NCBI GenBank assembly: GCA_022801735.1
Contig: JAAWSW010000040.1
Span: forward strand, 1-11,496
Source of the DNA: Bacilli bacterium
GTDB taxonomy: Bacteria > Bacillota_I > Bacilli_A > RF39 > UBA660
Length of the DNA: 11,496 nt
Direction: 5' to 3'
A program made the position numbers and the translations under genes. Shown in pieces: positions 6,225 through 11,496 of this stretch. The notes beneath the pieces were generated by a model. It did no database searches. It saw nothing but the letters and a program-made list of their open reading frames with translations, and was not told the origin of the DNA. Every line of letters starts with the position of its first letter. The stretch's first letter is position 1.

Positions 6225-9200
6225 TTAAACTATGATAATATCATAGACAAAAAATTTAGTTTAGCAGTAAACTCTGAAGAACAACAAAATAGGGAAATCT
6301 TAGAAGAAATCGTTTCCAAAAGAGAAGAAAACAAAAAATATTTTAAAATGAGTGATGGAAGTGAAATGGTTAATACTTATGCTGTCCCAATTCATTTTAA
6401 ACAAAATAACAAATATGTAGAAGTCGATAACGAATTAATTTTTAAAGATGGATTTTACATAAATAAAAAGGCATCGTATACAATCAAATACAATAAAGAA
6501 AGTTCCGAGCATTCTTTATTAGAATTAGAAAAAGACGGATATACTTTAAGCATGACTTTAAGTGATAGTAAAAAAGTTAATGCTATTCTTCCCAAAAGCA
6601 AACCAAAAATAGATAGTAGTACAACATTAGAAAAAGAAGAAATAGTAACTAACATTTCTTCTTCGCTTGAATACGAGGAAATAAAAAATAATATAGATAT
6701 TTCTTATACCACATTGCCAGATAAAGTTAAAGAAAGTATCACTTTAAAAGATAAAAAAGCAGATAAAAATTTTGAATACATAATAAAAACAAATAAACAA
6801 CTTGAAGCAACAATCGCCGAACACAATATCTTAGAATTCAAAGATGGAAAAAACGTAATTTTTTATTTAGAAACCCCATATATGTATGACAGCGAATTTA
6901 ATTTAAGTACAGATATTAAACTTAAACTTGAAAAAATAGACGCTGGATATAAACTAACTATTGTACCAGACGAAAAATGGCTCAATAATAAAAACAGAAA
7001 ATATCCAGTTGTAATAGATCCAACAATAACAACAAGTCAGATTAGAAGTCAAATAGACGATTTATTCATTTATAGCGGGGATGACAACGTTGATCCCTAT
7101 GCAAAAGCAAATCAGCACATTTTAAGAGTAGGTAGCAATAGATTTTCTAGCACAAAAGGAAATCCCACCAGATCGTTAATTAGATTTAATATACCAAAAT
7201 TAAATACAGGTGACCAAATTATTGATGCTAAACTAGCATTATATAGTTATGCTTGTAGCCTAGAGCCCGGCATTAGTTGTCCAGATGGACAAAAAATAGA
7301 AATAAATGCTCACAAAGTAACAAAAGACTGGACCGATGACAACGCTAAATGGTCTTATCTTAATAATAGTTATGATTCACAAGTAATTGATTATCAAATA
7401 TTTAATTTTGATAGTAACGATGAGGTAAAATTATATCAATTCGATATTACAAGCATAGTTAAAGATTGGTATGTATCAGGCAAAAACAACGGATTAATGT
7501 TAAAAGAAGCCAATGAAGTCAAAAATTTACAAAGAGAAGATGCATATTTCTTTTCATCAGATATCAACGATAAATACGCCAGTGCAAGGCCAGTCGCTTC
7601 TATTACATATCGAAATCAAACCGGATTAGAAGATTATCAAACTTTCAGCACTCATTCTATTGGCAACATTGAAGTGAATGTAAATAATTATAATGGTAAT
7701 TTAGTACTAACACACGAAGATATAAATACTCCAGGAAACAGATTACCAGTAACAGTTAATCATATCTATAATACCAATGATAAAGATATAAATATTGGTT
7801 ATGGCAACGGTTTTAGGCTTAATTTAAATCAAACATTAACAATAGACGGCAATTACATCAAATATACCGATGAAGACGGAACAAGACATTGGTTCGCAAA
7901 AGAAAACAGTAAATATATAGATGAGGATGGACTTAATTTAAGTTTAACTGCTGATGGTAATAATTATATAATGGAAGACAAAGAAGGTAATACTTCCACA
8001 TATACAAAAAAGGATAACACTTGGTATCTAACAGAAATAAAAGATACTAACAACAATAAAATAACAATCACACTTGATCCTGATAATTACAACCACATCA
8101 CAAGCGTAGCAGATGGTTCAGGAGACATGCTTACATTTACATATTCCAATAATATGCTTACAAAAATAACTGATAACTCTAACAGAGAAATTAATTACAA
8201 TTATACAAACAATAACTTACAAGCATTTACATATTTCAATAATGATAGTCAATCCATAGAATATAATAATAACTTAGTCACAAAAATAAAAGACATAAAT
8301 TCAAGTTATAACGTTTATGAATATTACCCAAACTCACCATTTAGACTAAAAAAAATAACAGAATTTGGTGTCAATAATACACAAGGAAATAATTTAGATT
8401 TTGCTTATGGAGAAAATATTACCTCAATTAAAAATACAAAAGACAAAAAAACAAATTATTTATTTAATAATTATGGTCTTACAACCAGTATAACTGATTT
8501 GGGCGATCAAAACAGTGTAGAAAACGCCTATGGGCAAGAATATTCATATGATATAAATAATACGAAAAGCAAAAACAGATTGCTCAGCGAAGGGAAACTA
8601 ATTAAAGCATCTTCAAATACCGCTTCTAATCAAATAATCCTTTTTGACGACATGGAAAACGACACAATTAATTGGGATAATATTACTCAAGGTAATGGAA
8701 ATATTAATTTTAATACTACAGAAAAATATAAAGGTGAAAAATCGCTTGAAATAACTTCAACTAAGGACGAAAACACCAGTGTATATATTACCTCGCCATT
8801 TGTCGACGAAAACGAAACAACTTACACTATTTCCGCCTATATCAAAGGCGAAATAAATGCAAAAAACGAGAAAAGTGGATTTTTCTTTGAAGTAAACCAT
8901 ACAAACATAGGGGATGCAACATCAGAAGAAGATGTATCAAGCGAAAAAATTGTAATTCCTAATGACAAGTGGCAAAAATATAGTTTCACATTCAAAAGTA
9001 TGAATGCTTTTTACAAAACAAATATCAGTTTAGGGTTAAAAAACGTCAAAGGCACCATCTATATAGACAACATAGAAATCAAAAAAGGAGCAGTCGAAGA
9101 ATTCGGACCTGAAAACCTAATCGATAACGCCGGGTTTGACGAAAAATTAAAAGGAATATATTCCGAATCAAATATAAAAAATGGTGACGGTATCTATAGT

Positions 9201-11496
9201 GACAATGGCAATAACGTCTTAAAAATAAATGGTGACGCTTTCACATATAAAACTTTTTCAAAATTCATAACTTTAAATGGAAAAAACGGTGACATCCTAA
9301 ACTTTAGTTTTTGGGCATTAAACAAAGGAGTAATAAACTCAGGTTCAAAACAAAACCGCGTATTATTTGAACTTATTGATAGTAAAGGAAATTATGTTCA
9401 ACAAGAAAATATTCAAATAAGCCCAGATAATCACGAATGGCAATTTATCAATAAATACTTCACTGCTAAAAGTGATTACGCAAAAATAAAATTATCTTTT
9501 GCAAGTAACTATCAAAAAGGTTATATTTTATTTGACAACATTGGATTATATAAAGACGAAAACCCATTAATATATACATATGATAACAACGGAAATATCG
9601 TAACTTCAACAACAAATACCAAACAAAAAAATAGTTTTATATACGACAAAAAAAATCAAATTGTTTCTTCCACAAACTCCAAAGGAAGAACCACCTTATA
9701 TGAACACGACATTAACCATAAAAATAGATTAATCAGAACTTTAAGTGCTGATGGTATTGAAGACATTAATACATATGATAACAATGGAAATATAACAAGT
9801 AACAAAACATTAGAAAAAAAACGTGTTACCTTAGATAAAATAGATCCAAACAAATCATATTATTTAAAAGCAATGAATAGTGATTTATATCTTTCAGCAG
9901 ATAATATTAATCAAGATAACGAAAGAATAAAATTATCAAAGAAAAATGATAATGCAAAATTCATATTCAAAAAAATAACAGATCAAGATTATCAAATATT
10001 TCCAGAAAATACTACAAACTATAAAGCCGTAGATATTGCAGTTGGAAAGAAAGATAATGGAACAGCAATTCAATTATATGCCTATAATTACACAGATGCA
10101 CAAAAATTCAAGCTTGTTAGTAATACAGATGGCACATATACATTAAAAACAAAACTAACAGATTATCAAAAATGCGTCGATATACAAAGTGGCAACATTG
10201 CACTAAATACCAATTTACAACTATACACATGTAATAACAGCATTGCTCAAAAATTCATTTTAGAAGAAAGTACAGACATAGATTTTAATACGATAGATAG
10301 TGTAAAAAAAATTGAACCTAACAAACTTTATTATATCAAAAGTGCAGTAAATAATTTATACGTCACCCCGAGTAGTTCAGACACAACTAACGGTACTAAA
10401 ATTTTATTAAAACCTTTAAGCACCGATTCAGAATGGAAGCTAAATCATGTAAATGGCAACATATTCCAAATTCAAACAAATATACCTCCTGGAAGATTAA
10501 TAAATATCGCAGGAACCAATAAAAATGATGGCGCAATTTTCCACTTATGGACCAAAAACGGTGAACAATCAAACAATGAAACATTTGAATTTTTCAATAA
10601 TCAAGATGGAACATTTACAATAAAAACAAAATTAACTAATTACACAAAATGTATAGACATACATAACGCTGATTTTGAAAAAAATCAACAGGTTCAACAA
10701 TATACATGCAATGGTTCGTTAGCGCAAAAATTCATTATATTAGAAAAAGATAATAGTGGTAGAAAATACATAGAAACAAAATCTGAATATAGCGAAAATG
10801 GTGATTACAAGATTAAAGACATTAATGAATTAGAAAAAGAAACAACATATACCTATAATAATACTGGAACTCTTTCAAAAATGACCGATGCAAAAAACAA
10901 CCAAATCAACTATGAATACGATAATATGGATAGAGTTACAAAAATTACAAACAACAACACCATTAATACATTCACTTATAATCACGACAAATTAATCTCA
11001 ATAGGGCACAATGGATTTAATTATAACTTTGAATATGATGAATTTGGTAATACCAAATCAACAAAAGTAGGCAACCAAAGCTTAATAACCAATACATACG
11101 AAGCAAAAAATGGAAACCTATTAAAAAGTGTATATGGTAATGGTAACGAAATAAATTATACATATGATAGATTTGATAGACTAAGTTCCAAAACATCAAA
11201 TAATCAAACAACTAACTTCACATACGATACCAGAGGTAATTTAGCCTATATAGAAGATGAAAACAGTAAAACTTATTACGAATATGATTTAAGTGATAGA
11301 TTAACAAACTACAACCACAACAATAAATATAAAATACAATACACATACAATAAATACGATGAAATTAGTAATATAAATTATAATTTAAACAACATAGATA
11401 AAACCATAAATTATAAATACGATATAGATGGAAAAATAAAACAAATCAATAATATAAAATATTCATACGATAAATTAAATAGAGTAACTAGAAAAA
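6147..11496 (+). CDS. Giant secreted WapA/RHS YD-repeat protein with DNRLRE, CBM-like and ricin-type lectin modules (3' end outside window)
   Basis: The frame is open for 1783 codons to the window edge. RHS/WapA-type proteins are large exported shells that carry a variable toxin tip, or act as surface adhesins. Parts in order: a signal peptide (1-26, VPVSA before likely cleavage); a beta-rich N-terminal region (27-300) ending in YPVVIDPTI; a DNRLRE-like module (about 303-489; FDITSIVKDWY and GLMLKE); an RHS entry region (517-580; YGNGFRLNLNQ, YTDEDGTRHWF) with degenerate repeats to about 830; two jelly-roll CBM-like modules (832-981, 989-1138); a few YD repeats (TYDNNGNI); tandem ricin-type trefoils (about 1231-1376 and 1385-1540); then at least nine YD repeats such as YEYDNMDRVTKI. 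The conserved core end, the toxin and any immunity gene must lie downstream. The start has AAGGAG at 6129-6134. Codon use resembles the neighbours, so recent transfer is not evident. Family is secure; target and role are unknown. Confidence 0.93.
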   Translation, partial: MIKHIQKVVLSLIPFCIFLLLVPVSALNYDNIIDKKFSLAVNSEEQQNREILEEIVSKREENKKYFKMSDGSEMVNTYAVPIHFKQNNKYVEVDNELIFKDGFYINKKASYTIKYNKESSEHSLLELEKDGYTLSMTLSDSKKVNAILPKSKPKIDSSTTLEKEEIVTNISSSLEYEEIKNNIDISYTTLPDKVKESITLKDKKADKNFEYIIKTNKQLEATIAEHNILEFKDGKNVIFYLETPYMYDSEFNLSTDIKLKLEKIDAGYKLTIVPDEKWLNNKNRKYPVVIDPTITTSQIRSQIDDLFIYSGDDNVDPYAKANQHILRVGSNRFSSTKGNPTRSLIRFNIPKLNTGDQIIDAKLALYSYACSLEPGISCPDGQKIEINAHKVTKDWTDDNAKWSYLNNSYDSQVIDYQIFNFDSNDEVKLYQFDITSIVKDWYVSGKNNGLMLKEANEVKNLQREDAYFFSSDINDKYASARPVASITYRNQTGLEDYQTFSTHSIGNIEVNVNNYNGNLVLTHEDINTPGNRLPVTVNHIYNTNDKDINIGYGNGFRLNLNQTLTIDGNYIKYTDEDGTRHWFAKENSKYIDEDGLNLSLTADGNNYIMEDKEGNTSTYTKKDNTWYLTEIKDTNNNKITITLDPDNYNHITSVADGSGDMLTFTYSNNMLTKITDNSNREINYNYTNNNLQAFTYFNNDSQSIEYNNNLVTKIKDINSSYNVYEYYPNSPFRLKKITEFGVNNTQGNNLDFAYGENITSIKNTKDKKTNYLFNNYGLTTSITDLGDQNSVENAYGQEYSYDINNTKSKNRLLSEGKLIKASSNTASNQIILFDDMENDTINWDNITQGNGNINFNTTEKYKGEKSLEITSTKDENTSVYITSPFVDENETTYTISAYIKGEINAKNEKSGFFFEVNHTNIGDATSEEDVSSEKIVIPNDKWQKYSFTFKSMNAFYKTNISLGLKNVKGTIYIDNIEIKKGAVEEFGPENLIDNAGFDEKLKGIYSESNIKNGDGIYSDNGNNVLKINGDAFTYKTFSKFITLNGKNGDILNFSFWALNKGVINSGSKQNRVLFELIDSKGNYVQQENIQISPDNHEWQFINKYFTAKSDYAKIKLSFASNYQKGYILFDNIGLYKDENPLIYTYDNNGNIVTSTTNTKQKNSFIYDKKNQIVSSTNSKGRTTLYEHDINHKNRLIRTLSADGIEDINTYDNNGNITSNKTLEKKRVTLDKIDPNKSYYLKAMNSDLYLSADNINQDNERIKLSKKNDNAKFIFKKITDQDYQIFPENTTNYKAVDIAVGKKDNGTAIQLYAYNYTDAQKFKLVSNTDGTYTLKTKLTDYQKCVDIQSGNIALNTNLQLYTCNNSIAQKFILEESTDIDFNTIDSVKKIEPNKLYYIKSAVNNLYVTPSSSDTTNGTKILLKPLSTDSEWKLNHVNGNIFQIQTNIPPGRLINIAGTNKNDGAIFHLWTKNGEQSNNETFEFFNNQDGTFTIKTKLTNYTKCIDIHNADFEKNQQVQQYTCNGSLAQKFIILEKDNSGRKYIETKSEYSENGDYKIKDINELEKETTYTYNNTGTLSKMTDAKNNQINYEYDNMDRVTKITNNNTINTFTYNHDKLISIGHNGFNYNFEYDEFGNTKSTKVGNQSLITNTYEAKNGNLLKSVYGNGNEINYTYDRFDRLSSKTSNNQTTNFTYDTRGNLAYIEDENSKTYYEYDLSDRLTNYNHNNKYKIQYTYNKYDEISNINYNLNNIDKTINYKYDIDGKIKQINNIKYSYDKLNRVTRK
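7053..7613 (+). other. DNRLRE-like domain of the RHS protein
   Basis: About residues 303-489. It opens after the phrase YPVVIDPTI and contains TRSLIRFNIPKL (repeat-strand start), VTKDWTDDNAKWSY, FDITSIVKDWY and the end strand RPVASITY, the layout of DNRLRE modules found N-terminal to RHS repeats in WapA-like proteins. Two cysteines in YACSLEPGISC may form a disulfide. It probably contributes to the N-terminal plug or to wall or surface association. Confidence 0.7.
8640..9560 (+). other. Two tandem jelly-roll, carbohydrate-binding-like modules in the RHS protein
   Basis: Residues 832-981 and 989-1138 each follow the beta-sandwich plan of CBM4/9-like modules. They open with FDDMEND or NLIDNAGFDE, carry central strands such as YTISAYIKGE and LNFSFWALNK, then a W-x-x-Y/I-type strand (DKWQKYSFTF; HEWQFINKYF), and end with IYIDNIEIKKG or ILFDNIGLYKDE. 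The ends (IDN-I-I and FDN-I) are the clearest signature. Such modules often sit in RHS proteins between repeat blocks. Ligand unknown. Confidence 0.65.
9837..10764 (+). repeat. Two tandem ricin-type beta-trefoil lectin modules in the RHS protein
   Basis: Two homologous modules of about 150 residues (about 1231-1376 and 1385-1540). Each starts with I-PNK-YY-K (IDPNKSYYLK; IEPNKLYYIK) and ends with a gamma subdomain: DGT-T-KTKLT-Y-KC-DI, then YTCN-S-AQKFI. The AQKF sites replace the usual QxW of ricin-type lectins. Each keeps one cysteine pair (C1343/C1362 and C1502/C1521, both 19 apart), as in the family's short disulfide loop. YD repeats lie on both sides, so the pair interrupts the repeat region. 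Likely a sugar-binding device. Confidence 0.75.

Noticed and set aside
6455..11211. Short minus-strand frames opposite the RHS gene
   Set aside because: All four are 60-70 residues, unrelated to each other, and lie across a continuous plus-strand frame with clear domains.
1..11496. Mobile element, CRISPR array or tRNA genes
   Set aside because: No transposase or integrase motifs, no spaced direct repeats, no inverted terminal repeats and no cloverleaf sequence were seen.

Overview
The window comes from a very AT-rich, low-G+C Gram-positive (Bacillota) genome. The best guess is an uncultured, possibly gut-associated Bacilli or Tenericutes-like lineage. The evidence is the dnaG-rpoD-trmK gene order, strong AAGGAGG ribosome binding sites, TTGACA/TATAAT-type promoters, a ComEC competence-protein domain and a WapA/RHS-type secreted protein. 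Tryptophan is encoded by TGG and the genes have no in-frame TGA, so the standard bacterial code applies and not the Mycoplasma code. The species cannot be named from the sequence.

Layout. (1) Positions 1-939 hold the C-terminal metallo-beta-lactamase domain of ComEC. Its membrane part is visible upstream in the same frame, but a stop codon at 10-12 cuts the frame, so the gene is either frameshifted or artificially split. A good hairpin terminator follows at 962-988. (2) Positions 990-1896 hold two small genes of unknown function, each with its own strong promoter and near-identical ribosome binding site. Their proteins are paralogues; the first carries an extra hydrophobic segment. (3) Positions 1884-2420, minus strand, encode a DUF6512-like membrane protein whose 3' end overlaps the second small gene tail to tail. 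(4) Positions 2533-5946 hold a tight macromolecular-synthesis operon: dnaG (primase), rpoD/sigA (primary sigma factor) and trmK (tRNA m1A22 methyltransferase). The genes overlap by 8 and 1 bases, and a terminator lies across the trmK stop codon. (5) Positions 5947-6146 are a leader region with a probable promoter and a heptamer tandem repeat. (6) Position 6147 to the window end holds a giant open frame (at least 1783 codons, no stop) for a secreted WapA/RHS-like protein. Its parts are a signal peptide, an N-terminal beta-rich region, a DNRLRE-like module, a first set of degenerate YD repeats, two jelly-roll CBM-like modules, two tandem ricin-type beta-trefoil lectin modules and then a run of classic YD repeats.

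How it fits together. The dnaG-rpoD-trmK block is housekeeping: it primes replication, sets promoter recognition and modifies tRNA. The RHS gene beside it is accessory in character and probably a contact-dependent toxin-delivery or surface-adhesion protein. Any toxin tip and immunity gene would lie beyond 11496. The most interesting content is the lectin- and CBM-decorated RHS protein with its repeat-bearing leader, the two-paralogue small-gene pair and the broken ComEC frame. No tRNA, rRNA, CRISPR array or insertion sequence was seen.
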